Positions 53,345 through 62,685 are shown, counted from the stretch's first letter. The stretch: 64,000 bases of DNA from CAZBSE01 sp964610385 (GCA_964610385.1 CAZSXW010000004.1:177575-241574), one strand, 5' to 3'. Program-made: numbers and translations. Notes: generated by a model not told the origin, from the letters alone.

Positions 53345-54064
53345 TTGAAAGATGATCACAGTACAGATTCAGGCTATTTACCAATCAACAAATGGCCAGA
53401 GGATGAGCGGCCCAGAGAAAAGCTTATAAAACACGGCAGCGAGACTCTTACAAACTCTGAACTTATGGCAATACTGTTAAGGACGGGAACAGGTAATAAT
53501 AACAGCAGCAGGTCAGCTCTGGACCTGGCCAAAGCGATGCTGTCTAAATTTAAGAGTTTAAATGAATTGCTTGGAGCTTCGGCTATGGAACTTACAGAGA
53601 TCAAGGGAATAGCCAAGGCAAAATCAGCCCAGATCATAGCTGCCCTGGAGCTGGGCAGGAGGGCAGTATCGGAGAAAAATGGTAATAATCTGAGTTTCAG
53701 GTGCAGTGAGGAAGTTGCCAATTACTATATCCCTCTTCTTAAGGATTTAAAAAAGGAACAGTTTAGGGTACTGCTGCTTAATATAAAGAATAAGGTAATA
53801 AAGGAGGTCCTCATCTCACAGGGAAGCCTGACGAGTTCGATAGTGCATCCCAGGGAAGTTATAAAGCCTGCAGTAAAAGAATCGGCAGCATCGGTCATAT
53901 TCATACATAACCATCCTTCAGGTGACCTCGAGCCTTCCGTGGATGATATGGAGATAACGGATAGATTATGCAAATCCTGCAGAATTATGGGTATTGATGT
54001 ACTGGACCATATTATTGTCGCTGAAAGTGGGTACTTCAGCTTCAAGCAGAAGAAATTACTCTGA
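53345..54064 (+). CDS. radC: RadC-family JAB/MPN protein, copy 2
   Basis: 239 residues from TTG 53345, the codon matching the start of copy 1; an earlier TTG at 53330 is in frame but falls before the shared CCTTTTG start region. The HhH part (ELTEIKGIAKAKSAQIIAAL) and the MPN motif IHNHPSGD are intact. Protein and DNA are nearly the same as the copy at 14102, with more changes in the first third. Two direct copies 39 kb apart could recombine and excise or amplify the catabolic islands between them. Function of RadC remains unclear. Confidence 0.9.
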   Translation: MKDDHSTDSGYLPINKWPEDERPREKLIKHGSETLTNSELMAILLRTGTGNNNSSRSALDLAKAMLSKFKSLNELLGASAMELTEIKGIAKAKSAQIIAALELGRRAVSEKNGNNLSFRCSEEVANYYIPLLKDLKKEQFRVLLLNIKNKVIKEVLISQGSLTSSIVHPREVIKPAVKESAASVIFIHNHPSGDLEPSVDDMEITDRLCKSCRIMGIDVLDHIIVAESGYFSFKQKKLL

Positions 54065-54162
54065 TGATTTGTTTTGTATCAATATATCTAATGATTTTAT
54101 ATTTTAAGATAAAAATAAGTGTAAAAGTATATAATGTAATGTTGGAAGAGCCATGTTTTAAA

Positions 54163-54792
54163 CTAGAATGGTGGGTCAAGGTCAAGTTTCTCTGATCTGT
54201 CATTAAAACTTTCTTTTACTGCCTTCAATTCTGTAAGGCTCTTATCATGTGAATCACTAGCTTCCTGTGCCGAAATATCTGCATTAGCCAGGTCAGCCTC
54301 TAAAAAATAAGAGTAAAACAATATCTCGTTATCTAAAAAATCTATAAAGAGATCGCTATACTGTTTTAATAAATCCGGGGTTTCCAGTTCATCTAAATCT
54401 GCAATCCACTTTTCTTCATAATCTATTATTGAATTGGCGTATTGGGTTTTTTTATCAAGATCTTGTTGTTCGTTGTCAAAACTATCAAAGAGAGTAAGCA
54501 GTTCATTGGTGTATTTATCATAGATTGATGTAAATTCGTTTATATATGAATTATAATCATTTAGATCATCGTAGTAAGATTGCAATTCTTCTTGGTCTGA
54601 GTTACCCTCTTCTAATTCATTTTCTGATATGGATTCACTTTCTTTGCCTGCATCTATAGATTTTATTTTTTTATATTCCTCATAGGTGTATTTTGGTTCA
54701 CTGGCACAGCCTATTGAAATTATAGATAATATTGTTATCAAAATCACTGCTGCTATTTTATACTTTTTACTAATACTGAATATTGAAGTCAC
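54163..54792 (-). CDS. Small lipoprotein, helical, unknown function
   Basis: 209 residues; a signal segment ends in ISIGC (Cys29), followed by an acidic linker (about 45-70) and a predicted helical, possibly coiled domain rich in Asp/Glu/Leu/Tyr (about 70-200). No catalytic motif. It lies 12 bases downstream of the YibE/F gene on the same strand, so the two are likely cotranscribed. I do not recognise the family. Confidence 0.6.
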   Translation of the reverse strand: MTSIFSISKKYKIAAVILITILSIISIGCASEPKYTYEEYKKIKSIDAGKESESISENELEEGNSDQEELQSYYDDLNDYNSYINEFTSIYDKYTNELLTLFDSFDNEQQDLDKKTQYANSIIDYEEKWIADLDELETPDLLKQYSDLFIDFLDNEILFYSYFLEADLANADISAQEASDSHDKSLTELKAVKESFNDRSEKLDLDPPF

Positions 54793-54804
54793 AAGCTCTA
54801 CCTC

Positions 54805-55992
54805 TTATAGTTTTTTATGTCTTGCGCGACTGATATATCTTCTATCGAACATACTGGCTGAAATTAAGACTGTGATTGGTATTGCTAAGATTAAACCTAT
54901 GCTTCCTGAAAGCGCTCTGATTATCTCAGAAGCGATTATATCTTTATTTATAATTTCGATAAAATTGATATCATAGGCTAAAAATAATAATATAAGTGGT
55001 ACTGAACTACCGATATAAACCAGAATAAGTGTATTTGACATGGTACCTATTATATCCCGTCCTACATTCATTCCAGCGGAAATAAGGTCATTTTTTTTAA
55101 TGGTAGGATCTGCTTTTGCAATTTCAAACATAGAAGAGGAAATAGACATACTTACATCCATTACCGCCCCTAGGGATGCCAGTATTATTCCTGAAAATAA
55201 TATTCCTCTAAAGTCAAAACTTATATTCTGGGGAATGTAGGGAAGCATTCTCGCTTCTTCGCTGCTAAGACCGGTTAGGTTTGAGAGATTTCCAAAAACT
55301 AAGGCTAAAACTCCTCCGATCAGTATGCCGCTTGAAGTTCCGATGATCGTAGAGAAGGTTTTTCTGTTAATGCCGCTTATTATTAGTAGAGTTATAATAG
55401 TAATAGCCACTGCGATTGTTACTGATATTAAGATTGGATTGAAGCCTTTTAAAATCAGAGGCAGGAGCACTTTTACCACCGCTACTGCGGTTATAGCAAG
55501 GGTTATAACAGCTTTTAGGCCCTTAAATTTTCCAATAATAACAAGAATAATAGTAAATAGAATAGTTATAATAACAATGTATTTATCTCTTACAAAATCA
55601 GTTACATAAGCATTTATAATATTGGCTTCTTGATCGAATTCAAGGATAATGAATATTTGATCACCCTTACTTACCTCAATATTGTAGGCACTATTAGCTT
55701 CTGAAAGGTTATTTACTTCTATGATCTCACCTTTAAATGGGCCATTAGTGATTTTAACCTTAAGTATCTGCAGCGTTTCTTCAAGACCGCCTTCTAACTC
55801 CTGTTTTTCTTCGGAGATAACTTCTAATACTTCTCCTTTATATTGTACTTCCTCCTGTGAGGCGGATAATCTTTCTTTTTCAATTTCTTCCCATTCTTCG
55901 ATGGTGTGTCTTTGTTCGTCACCACAGCCTGTTAGTAAAAGGGCTGAAGTAAAAAGCATTATTATTAATAAAAAAAAGAATACCTTTCTCAC
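54805..55992 (-). CDS. YibE/F-family membrane protein with lipoprotein-like N-terminus
   Basis: 395 residues. LLTGC (Cys23) forms a lipobox; an extracellular acidic region of about 120 residues with a small beta-rich part (GPFKGEIIEVNN) follows, then about seven to eight membrane helices bearing the YibE/F signature GAVMDVSMSISSSMFEI near residue 290 and NTLILVYIG. YibE/F proteins are predicted permeases of unknown substrate; an N-terminal lipobox before the extracellular part is a detail worth noting. It is the first gene of the minus-strand pair with the lipoprotein gene. Confidence 0.85.
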   Translation of the reverse strand: MRKVFFFLLIIMLFTSALLLTGCGDEQRHTIEEWEEIEKERLSASQEEVQYKGEVLEVISEEKQELEGGLEETLQILKVKITNGPFKGEIIEVNNLSEANSAYNIEVSKGDQIFIILEFDQEANIINAYVTDFVRDKYIVIITILFTIILVIIGKFKGLKAVITLAITAVAVVKVLLPLILKGFNPILISVTIAVAITIITLLIISGINRKTFSTIIGTSSGILIGGVLALVFGNLSNLTGLSSEEARMLPYIPQNISFDFRGILFSGIILASLGAVMDVSMSISSSMFEIAKADPTIKKNDLISAGMNVGRDIIGTMSNTLILVYIGSSVPLILLFLAYDINFIEIINKDIIASEIIRALSGSIGLILAIPITVLISASMFDRRYISRARHKKL

Positions 55993-56242
55993 TTTACTCC
56001 TTTATATTTACTATGCGTATAAAAAAATTTATTATTCACTCTTTCGGTTAAGCAGCAATTGAAATGGGTATTTCTGCCTCTTACATTCCAAGCAGGTATG
56101 GACAAACAGCTTCTATTATTAAAACCCTGCTTGAGTTTCAATTTATATTACTATCTCTTCTATTAATAGTAAATAAAAAGAGCGGTATATGAATACTTTG
56201 TTTCTAACACTATTTAATTTTTTATTGACAGTGTATTAAGAA

Positions 56243-56269
56243 TATAATAAAGTTAGGCAAACCTAACTT
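56243..56269 (+). promoter_or_regulatory. -10 box with DtxR/MntR-like operator
   Basis: TATAAT (56243-56248) is followed at once by the palindrome AAGTTAGG-CAAA-CCTAACTT (56250-56269), arms of 8 bases and perfect. TTAGG-N4-CCTAA is close to the sites of DtxR/IdeR/MntR-type metal-dependent repressors, and its position just after the -10 box would block initiation. A TTGACA at 56225-56230 is too close (12 bases) to serve as -35 for this -10 box. The rest of the gap 55993-56336 shows only a loose AAGCAGG/CCTGCTT inverted repeat. Confidence 0.5.
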
Positions 56270-56336
56270 AGTAAAATCCTGACGTAATACAATCCGTTAT
56301 TGCGATTATTACAATGAAGGAGGAAATAGAAGCAAA

Positions 56337-56999
56337 ATGATAAACCAGATCCTAATTACCGTATTGCTTGTAATTCCATTGATAATAATGGTGATTCCTA
56401 GTGTTAAATACTGGTCGGATTTCAAAAAAGAAAAAAGGAAAAGCAGAAAGAGAAGAAAAGCCGTGTATAATAAGGGATTTTTCTATATATTTATAATAGG
56501 CGTATTGTGTATGTGGATTTCCTGGATAGGTGGGATTATTTTTCTTTTTAGCAATAGGTTTTATAACATTTTTAGATTTGTTTTGTTTCAAACGGATTAT
56601 GCAATACCTATACAGATAGTTGGATTGTTTATATTCTATACCGGAGCGATCATATACAATCTAAATATCATAATTGCCAGCAAGTATATACAACCCGCAC
56701 CATCAGGCATGCTAGACGAGCATAAGCTTATAAAAAAAGGGCCATTTGCAATCATTAGGCATCCACTTTATGTCTCGTATTTGCTAATTTTAACCGGGTT
56801 GAGCTTGGCTCTTTTGATCTACTGGCTACTAATACCTGTTCTTTTTATCACTATTGGGATTTATTCCGTAGCTAGCTCGGAAGAGAAAATTCTGATAGAA
56901 CAATTTGGAAATGAATACCTGGAATATAAAAAAGAAGTCGGTATGTTTTTTCCCAGGAAAAAGAGTATTCTTAAAGTATTAGGAAAAAGAAATAAATAG
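56337..56999 (+). CDS. Isoprenylcysteine-carboxyl-methyltransferase-like membrane methyltransferase
   Basis: 220 residues, five or so membrane helices. The C-terminal half has the ICMT/PEMT features: LIKKGPFAIIRHPLYVSYLL (near residue 140) and a late EEKILIEQFGNEYLEYKKEV, which bind S-adenosylmethionine. Bacterial members methylate lipids or unknown small substrates; here none is evident. AAGGAGG stands 13 bases before ATG 56337, farther than usual. The metal-repressor-like operator just upstream suggests iron or manganese control, an unusual setting for this family. Confidence 0.75.
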   Translation: MINQILITVLLVIPLIIMVIPSVKYWSDFKKEKRKSRKRRKAVYNKGFFYIFIIGVLCMWISWIGGIIFLFSNRFYNIFRFVLFQTDYAIPIQIVGLFIFYTGAIIYNLNIIIASKYIQPAPSGMLDEHKLIKKGPFAIIRHPLYVSYLLILTGLSLALLIYWLLIPVLFITIGIYSVASSEEKILIEQFGNEYLEYKKEVGMFFPRKKSILKVLGKRNK

Positions 57000-57191
57000 A
57001 AAAACATATCTAGACCTATTTTATTACAGGCCTGTATCAGTAAAAGCTTTAGCATACGTGATCACTTGATTTAGGCTTTTATCAGAATAAATCTGTTATA
57101 ATACAGAAAATCTGATCATACTTGGCTAAGTATCTAATTAAATATATAATTTAACAAGATTTTTTAACTTTTAAAAGGTGAAGACTTGTTT

Positions 57192-57278
57192 ATGTTCATC
57201 GGCATGTCAACTACTGACTATGGTGATGCAGCTATAGATATCTTTGTAGAGGCGTTGTCATCTGTAAATTTATTTTAA
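57192..57278 (+). CDS. Possible 28-residue small protein
   Basis: ATG 57192 to TAA 57278, with AAAAGGTGAAG ending 9 bases before the ATG. The peptide (MFIGMSTTDYGDAAIDIFVE and eight more) has no known match to me. It ends 6 bases before the lipoprotein start at 57285, so it could be a leader or the tail of a lost gene. Confidence 0.3.
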   Translation: MFIGMSTTDYGDAAIDIFVEALSSVNLF

Positions 57279-57284
57279 GGTTCC

Positions 57285-58643
57285 ATGAGTATAAAAAAGA
57301 TATATATTGCATTGCTTATCGTAGCTCTTATCCTGCTTATTTATACATTGGCACTTATTACGGGATGCAGTCTCCTTGATACAGGCACGGAGACCAACCA
57401 GCAGGCGGTCGAAGATAGTGAAGAAGGGGAAAGCGATGGCTATGATAGTGGAAGGTTAAGAGAAAGAGATTATCTGGTGGCCTTTCTTGAAATCGGTATA
57501 GATGAGGGTTCCGTGCACTTTGAACACAGAGTAGCCGGAATATATGCTGTAAGTCCTGATGGAAGCGGTAGAAGACTAATTTTTACAGATTTAAATGAGA
57601 AGTATGATCTGGGAAGGGTTTACGGAATATCACCGGACGGCAGGATGATAAGCTGTGGTTTTTTTGAGGGCGGAAGAGGCGCTTACAGTTCACTGCGGGT
57701 CATCGACATAAATACAGGGGAAACGATTACGACTTCAGAGTTTGATTACACGGAAACAGGATTAAAGGAACTTGAAATTGATATATCCGGAGTGCCTGTC
57801 TGGTCAAATGACAGCAAGGAAATTGCTTTTGAAACTGTTTTAAATCCATATTCAGATAATAAAAGCGATGGGGGTATCTCTATTATTGATATAGAGACCG
57901 GAAATATACAGGATATCGAACTAAAAACGGAAGAAAATATTATCGGAAGCAGCACTTTTGTAACACCGGTATTGTTCTCTGCAGATGACAGTAAACTGTT
58001 CTGCGTCTTATATAATCAATACCCCAAAATGGAAGATGGAGATGTCCTGGGCTATTTTTCCAGAAGTGAGAAACTTTTAGCTGTTGATATATCAAGCGGC
58101 GAGGCCACTGCCATACTTGACATAGGCCAATTCGAAGGCGGCGAGATGAGTTTCAGCGATTTCGGTCTCTTTACCCAGCAGGAGAAGTTGGTATTCCAGG
58201 TCCTTGGTGATTTCGAGGAAGATGGTGATATCTGGACGTGCAATACCGGTGGAAGCGGTCTATCAAGACTTACCAGCGACACCAGTTTGAGGGAGCAGCA
58301 GCCTTCAATTATTGACATGCCCGGCAGTATAGGAGACCTTGTTTATGTCGGTGTAGAGAGATACGGTACGATTGCCGGCAATTTTAACAGCGGTGATATA
58401 TTTACCATAAGCATAGACGGATCCGGACAGAACCAGATCACAGATTACGGGATAGGAGCTGCAGCACCGGTATATTCTCCCTGCGGCAGGTATATCGCTT
58501 TTGTGCATTATGAATATGACAGCGATATGGAGTATGTTACAGGTTATAATATAGAAGTATATAGTATGGAAACCGGGGATATTGAAACTGCAGTATCGGA
58601 TTCGGGTATTATAGATCTTATAGGGTGGATACCGATAAATTGA
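57285..58643 (+). CDS. Lipoprotein with TolB-like beta-propeller
   Basis: 452 residues; a signal peptide with lipobox ITGC (Cys28) and an acidic linker to about 62. The rest shows WD40-like/PD40 blades with the repeating sense 'VSPDGSGRRLIFTD', 'WSNDSKEIAFE', 'FSADDSKLFCV' and 'YSPCGRYIAFVHY', about six in all, as in TolB C-terminal propellers. Probably a surface-exposed sensor or binding protein; no enzyme residues seen. A CAU tRNA gene follows 59 bases later on the same strand. Confidence 0.75.
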   Translation: MSIKKIYIALLIVALILLIYTLALITGCSLLDTGTETNQQAVEDSEEGESDGYDSGRLRERDYLVAFLEIGIDEGSVHFEHRVAGIYAVSPDGSGRRLIFTDLNEKYDLGRVYGISPDGRMISCGFFEGGRGAYSSLRVIDINTGETITTSEFDYTETGLKELEIDISGVPVWSNDSKEIAFETVLNPYSDNKSDGGISIIDIETGNIQDIELKTEENIIGSSTFVTPVLFSADDSKLFCVLYNQYPKMEDGDVLGYFSRSEKLLAVDISSGEATAILDIGQFEGGEMSFSDFGLFTQQEKLVFQVLGDFEEDGDIWTCNTGGSGLSRLTSDTSLREQQPSIIDMPGSIGDLVYVGVERYGTIAGNFNSGDIFTISIDGSGQNQITDYGIGAAAPVYSPCGRYIAFVHYEYDSDMEYVTGYNIEVYSMETGDIETAVSDSGIIDLIGWIPIN

Positions 58644-58702
58644 CTTATTATATGATTTCTATTAATATATCCAATTGTCTGACACAGGAATTTACTCATC
58701 AA

Positions 58703-58779
58703 GGGCCCATAGCTCAGTTGGTTAGAGCAGCGCACTCATAATGCGGAGGTCCCAGGTTCAAGTCCTGGTGGGCCCACCA
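58703..58779 (+). tRNA. tRNA with CAU anticodon (Ile2 or elongator Met), CCA encoded
   Basis: Acceptor GGGCCCA pairs with TGGGCCC before ACCA; the D arm is GCTC/GAGC, the T arm CCAGG-TTCAAGT-CCTGG, and the anticodon loop is CTCATAA. CCA is encoded at 58777-58779. The first anticodon-stem pair (27-43) is G-G, the other four pair. The lack of a C1-A72 mismatch makes an initiator tRNA unlikely. Distinguishing lysidine-modified Ile2 from elongator Met needs comparison with related tRNAs. Confidence 0.95.
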
Positions 58780-58796
58780 AAATCAAAAAGTACACA

Positions 58797-59801
58797 TCAT
58801 TCTACCGGGACTTTTTTGCCTTCTTCCAATGATTTTTTGACTGCTTCCAAAAATTTTAGGTCATCTAGGGCTTTCTCTGTTGTGTAGTATGGTTTTGTAT
58901 TTTTTTCAATACATCTGCTGAGGACATACCACATCCTGGAATAGGGGTTTTCATCTTTTATCTTTATAATATCTTTTATGCCGCTGTTTTTCTCTATAAT
59001 AATCTCTGAATTACCTTTACAAAATGCAAGTCCCTTTGTACCCCTGACAATAAAGTAATTTCTATTGCCGTCTAAAAAATATGAAATTCCGAATGTACCG
59101 ATAAGATTCCCCTTATATTCCAGGATCATAGACTGGTAGTCATAATCGCCGTAGTCCTTCCTGTAGTTTACTCCTTCTGCGAAGACAGATGAGGGCTTTC
59201 CGAAGATCTTTGAAAGCATGGCGATTTCATGTATGCCGCCGTCCATAAGCATGCCCAGGGGGTACTTTGGATCTATCCTCCATCGGGTATTACCGTAAGC
59301 ATCTGATACATTCTTATTGATACCAATATAATCGTGGAAAAGCCTGTCAAACATAAGGACTTCTCCGAGTCTACCTGAATCTACTATTTTTGCCATTTCA
59401 TCTGAGAAAGTAGTGTAGGCGAACTGTTCCAATACAATGACCCTTCTTCCCATATCTTTTTCTTTTTTCACCAGTTCTTTTCCATCTTTTACATCTATGG
59501 ACATAGGCTTTTCCATAAATACATCCTTTCCTGCGCTTAAGGCTTCCATAGCTATTGGCTGGTTTAGAGGTATGGGTGTCATTATGATAACGGCATCTAC
59601 AAACGGCTCTTTTACCAGCTCTCTGTAATCTTTATAGAAAGGTATGCCCGGATATTCGGCTTTTATCCTGTTTTTACTCTTTTCGCTGGTGGCGCAGAAA
59701 GCTGCTATTTCAAACATGCTGCCGAGCCTTTCCAGTGAAGGCTTATGCGCTTTTCTCCAGATGATGCCCACACCTATTACTCCTAAACGAATTTTATTCA
59801 T
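58797..59801 (-). CDS. Gfo/Idh/MocA-family oxidoreductase
   Basis: 334 residues. An N-terminal Rossmann fold opens with LGVIGVGIIWRKAHKP, and the EKPMSID motif near residue 97 supplies the catalytic-loop Lys-Pro. The C-terminal beta-sheet domain contains MLMDGGIHEIAMLSKIFG near residue 195, with the GGIH dyad typical of the family. Members oxidise or epimerise sugars, polyols or their phosphates with NAD(P). Substrate unknown. It runs toward the tRNA gene and is separated by 81 bases from the isomerase gene upstream on the same strand. Confidence 0.9.
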   Translation of the reverse strand: MNKIRLGVIGVGIIWRKAHKPSLERLGSMFEIAAFCATSEKSKNRIKAEYPGIPFYKDYRELVKEPFVDAVIIMTPIPLNQPIAMEALSAGKDVFMEKPMSIDVKDGKELVKKEKDMGRRVIVLEQFAYTTFSDEMAKIVDSGRLGEVLMFDRLFHDYIGINKNVSDAYGNTRWRIDPKYPLGMLMDGGIHEIAMLSKIFGKPSSVFAEGVNYRKDYGDYDYQSMILEYKGNLIGTFGISYFLDGNRNYFIVRGTKGLAFCKGNSEIIIEKNSGIKDIIKIKDENPYSRMWYVLSRCIEKNTKPYYTTEKALDDLKFLEAVKKSLEEGKKVPVE

Positions 59802-59882
59802 AGCTTTCTCTATTGATAAAGATAATTAATAAGCATAGTTAATCAATATTATAACACTTCGTAAGAGCGGCAGTAGGTTATC

Positions 59883-60983
59883 TTAAGAGGAGCTTACCTG
59901 TTCAAACCTTCTTTTCATCAGATCGAGCAGTTTGGTAGAAGTAGGATCTGTTTTGTTAAGAACCGCCAGATAAACACTTATCCAGTCTGCGAGGAATATT
60001 CCCGATAGTGCCTTAGCCGCGTCGCTCGGGCCTTCAAGTATTATCTCTTCAAAATTAATGCCCTTTTCGATAAGAACACCTTTTAAGATCTCTACTCTTC
60101 TTTTGGTTTCTTCCTTTGAATCATGGTCGGTGATAAAAATAACAAAGAACTTGTTTCTCATCTCGTATTTCATTTCCCAGGCAGCTATTTCGCCATGGTC
60201 CATTTCGGGAAGGGTATTGTAGTGGGCAAAATTATTGCTGTTCATACAGATTTGATTTTTAAGCCTGTAGCTTACAGTTCCGGTCAGCCTGTTGCTGCCG
60301 TATATTACGGGGAACTTGTTAAAAATATTTATGGCTGTTCTTTTGGCAATATTCTCATGAGTCTTTATTTCCGGGCCTACTTCCCTGGCAAATTTGAATA
60401 TGGCATTTTGGACTTCATCCCAGTCTATTCCCAGAAGACAGTCTTTTTTATTACTGCAAATATCTATAGCGCCAGCCTTGTTCAATACATTTACCAGGCA
60501 TACATAGATATATCCCACTGCCATTCTGGATATCATATCTGCTTTGTACTGGATGATTTTTATATTTTTGTTTTCCTTTGCTTTTTGCTCTAATTTGCCG
60601 CCGGTGGTTATGGCAAATACTTCACAGCCCAGCTTCAGGACTCTATCGACCGCTTCAACAACTTCAACGGAATTACCGCTGTGCGAGATAGCGACTACCA
60701 GGGTATCCTTATTTACCCAGGTCGGTATGGAAGCTTTCATAAAAAGGAATATAGGTATTTTTAATGTATTTATATCCATTGAAGTTATCAACCTATAAGC
60801 GGCATTGGAGGAACTTCCTACTCCAAGGATTATTGCATTATTGTATTTTTTATTAAATTTCAGGTCCAGCTTGCGGATTACATTTTCTGCTGTCTTGAAC
60901 TGATTGGGAAAATCATAGAGGATCTCTATCATCTTTTTGGGTATACTGTCCAGGACTAGTTTTTTATTGTCCAGTATATTCAA
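59883..60983 (-). CDS. SIS-domain isomerase, bifunctional phosphoglucose/phosphomannose isomerase type
   Basis: 366 residues with two SIS halves. The N-terminal half has LGVGSSSNAAYR near residue 54 and AISHSGNSVEVVEA near 98. The C-terminal half has LPEMDHGEIAAWE near 262 and the tail DWISVYLAVLNKTDPTSTKL, both characteristic of the PGI/PMI group rather than of GlmS. It would interconvert glucose 6-, fructose 6- and mannose 6-phosphate in the cytoplasm. It is read away from the Nif3-like gene across a 93-base gap that must hold both promoters. Confidence 0.85.
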   Translation of the reverse strand: MNILDNKKLVLDSIPKKMIEILYDFPNQFKTAENVIRKLDLKFNKKYNNAIILGVGSSSNAAYRLITSMDINTLKIPIFLFMKASIPTWVNKDTLVVAISHSGNSVEVVEAVDRVLKLGCEVFAITTGGKLEQKAKENKNIKIIQYKADMISRMAVGYIYVCLVNVLNKAGAIDICSNKKDCLLGIDWDEVQNAIFKFAREVGPEIKTHENIAKRTAINIFNKFPVIYGSNRLTGTVSYRLKNQICMNSNNFAHYNTLPEMDHGEIAAWEMKYEMRNKFFVIFITDHDSKEETKRRVEILKGVLIEKGINFEEIILEGPSDAAKALSGIFLADWISVYLAVLNKTDPTSTKLLDLMKRRFEQVSSS

Positions 60984-61076
60984 AAGTTCTCCTTAAGAAA
61001 TCACTGCAGCAGCGGTAAATAATTTCTTTTTATTTCAGAGTAAATATTATAATATTTATCCTAATAATACAATTCA

Positions 61077-61931
61077 ATGGTCAATATGATTCTTAAAGAG
61101 CTTGTCTCATACCTGGACAGAATTTTTAATAAGGAACTGGCATTAAGCAGGGACAGGGTAGGATTGCAGATCGGAAATCTTGACAGTGATATAAAAACAA
61201 TCCTTGTGACACTTGATGTGACTAGAGATGTGGTAGAAGAAGCAGCCGCTAAAGAGGCCAGCCTGATACTGTCCCACCATCCATTGATATTTACTCCCCT
61301 TGATACAATCCTTAGCTCAAAGACCGGTGAAAGAGAGATACTGGTGCTGGTAGAAAAAGGGATAGCATCCTACTGTGCCCATACAAATTACGACTTTATG
61401 CCGGGAGGCCTGAACGACTATGAGGCTGGTATCCTGGAGCTTGAAAATACCAAAATAATCGATGAGCAGCCTGATGATGAAGCATACTGGGTTGAAGCTA
61501 AATCAGGTGGTGCCGGCAATGGAAGACTGGGAGAACTAAAAAAGCCGGAGTCTTTTAAAGATTTTATAAAAAGGCTTGAAGAGAAGTTAAAGATTAATGG
61601 ATTGAGGTGGATGTGCGACAGCATAATAAATGTTGACAGTATAAAGATAAAGAAGGTGGCACTGGCATGCGGAAGCGCAAATTCTCTTACAGAAAAATTT
61701 TCCGGTATCGACTGCGATGTGATAGTAGTGGGGGAGATAAAATACCATAATGCCTTAAAGATCGCAGACAGCGGCAAACTTTTAATCGAGTTAGGTCACG
61801 GCATCAGTGAAAAGCCGGCAGTCGAAGATATGTATAAAAAGCTTGGTGATTTTTTTAAAAAGCATAATATGGAAATGGAAATATTAAAAAGTAGTGTGGG
61901 CTGCAAATCCTGGAGGTATGAAATTGGATGA
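61077..61931 (+). CDS. Nif3-like (YqfO/GTP cyclohydrolase I type 2-like) metal-binding protein
   Basis: 284 residues. Metal-site landmarks of the NIF3 family are visible: LSHHPLIFTPLD near residue 64, AHTNYDFMPGGLNDY near 101, and LIELGHGISEKPAVEDM near 238. The protein forms a hexameric ring with a two-metal centre; its cellular role is poorly defined. It overlaps the zinc-ribbon gene by 14 bases, and the order Nif3, zinc ribbon, RNase HI, rnpB is recurrent in bacteria, which supports the assignments. Confidence 0.9.
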   Translation: MVNMILKELVSYLDRIFNKELALSRDRVGLQIGNLDSDIKTILVTLDVTRDVVEEAAAKEASLILSHHPLIFTPLDTILSSKTGEREILVLVEKGIASYCAHTNYDFMPGGLNDYEAGILELENTKIIDEQPDDEAYWVEAKSGGAGNGRLGELKKPESFKDFIKRLEEKLKINGLRWMCDSIINVDSIKIKKVALACGSANSLTEKFSGIDCDVIVVGEIKYHNALKIADSGKLLIELGHGISEKPAVEDMYKKLGDFFKKHNMEMEILKSSVGCKSWRYEIG

Positions 61932-62685
61932 TCCTAAGTTCGATGTCCTGGATCTTGTAGAGCTCCAGCTGATAGAAAATGCAATTTCAGCCAGGACATC
62001 CGAGGTCGATAGGACCAAAAATAACAAGGAGCTGGAGCAGGCTGGAAAAAAATTGGCTAAAGTCAAGGAAAAATATGACGAGATAAGCGGAAGGTACGGT
62101 GAAATTGAGAGCAAGCGGAAAAAGCTTGAGGACACCGTGGAAATGCAGAATGAGAAAATAAAGAGTAATGAGGGGAAGCTTTTCAGCGGTACGATTACCA
62201 GCGCCAAGGAGATCGAGAACTACCAGGAAGAGGTAAAAATTTTAAAGAAAAAGAATTCTGAGATGGAAGATCAGATACTGGAGCTGATGATAAAGCTTGA
62301 AGAAATGACGGAGGATGTAAAGAAGGCCGATGCAGAGAAGGCCGGGGCAGAAGCAGAAGTGGGAAGGATAAAAAATGAGATGAATGAAAAGTTAGAGGTA
62401 CTCAAGCATATAATCGAGGGCCTGCAGAAAAGAAGAGAAGATGTTACTTCGAAAATACCCGGTGATTATTTAAAGAAGTACAGAGAAGTTAAAGCCAAGA
62501 AAGGTGGTATTGCGGTATCGGTTCTGAAGGACAATTTCTGCAATGTGTGCAATATGCAGATACCGGCAAAAGACGCTGAAAAGATAGTGGATGCAGACCA
62601 GCTATACAGGTGCCCCCTTTGCGGCAGGCTGGCGGTGATCTACAGGAAAGAAGTAGATGACATAAGAAAGGAACTGGAGTCTTAA
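61918..62685 (+). CDS. Coiled-coil protein with C-terminal C4 zinc ribbon
   Basis: About 255 residues. The first 170 are a long coiled coil (charged heptads such as LEQAGKKLAKVKEKYDEIS). The C-terminus has two Cys pairs, CNVCNM and CPLCGR, separated by about 21 residues, that should bind zinc. Function unknown; this family pairs with Nif3-like proteins. The start is uncertain: ATG 61918 lies one base after GGAGG, TTG 61924 has better spacing, and GTG 61894 further upstream is less likely. It ends directly before the ATG of the RNase H gene (TAA|ATG). Confidence 0.85.
   Translation: MKLDDPKFDVLDLVELQLIENAISARTSEVDRTKNNKELEQAGKKLAKVKEKYDEISGRYGEIESKRKKLEDTVEMQNEKIKSNEGKLFSGTITSAKEIENYQEEVKILKKKNSEMEDQILELMIKLEEMTEDVKKADAEKAGAEAEVGRIKNEMNEKLEVLKHIIEGLQKRREDVTSKIPGDYLKKYREVKAKKGGIAVSVLKDNFCNVCNMQIPAKDAEKIVDADQLYRCPLCGRLAVIYRKEVDDIRKELES

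Noticed and set aside
56225..56248. TTGACA with TATAAT as a full sigma70 promoter
   Set aside because: The spacer is only 12 bases. The -10 and the palindrome were kept; the -35 assignment was not.
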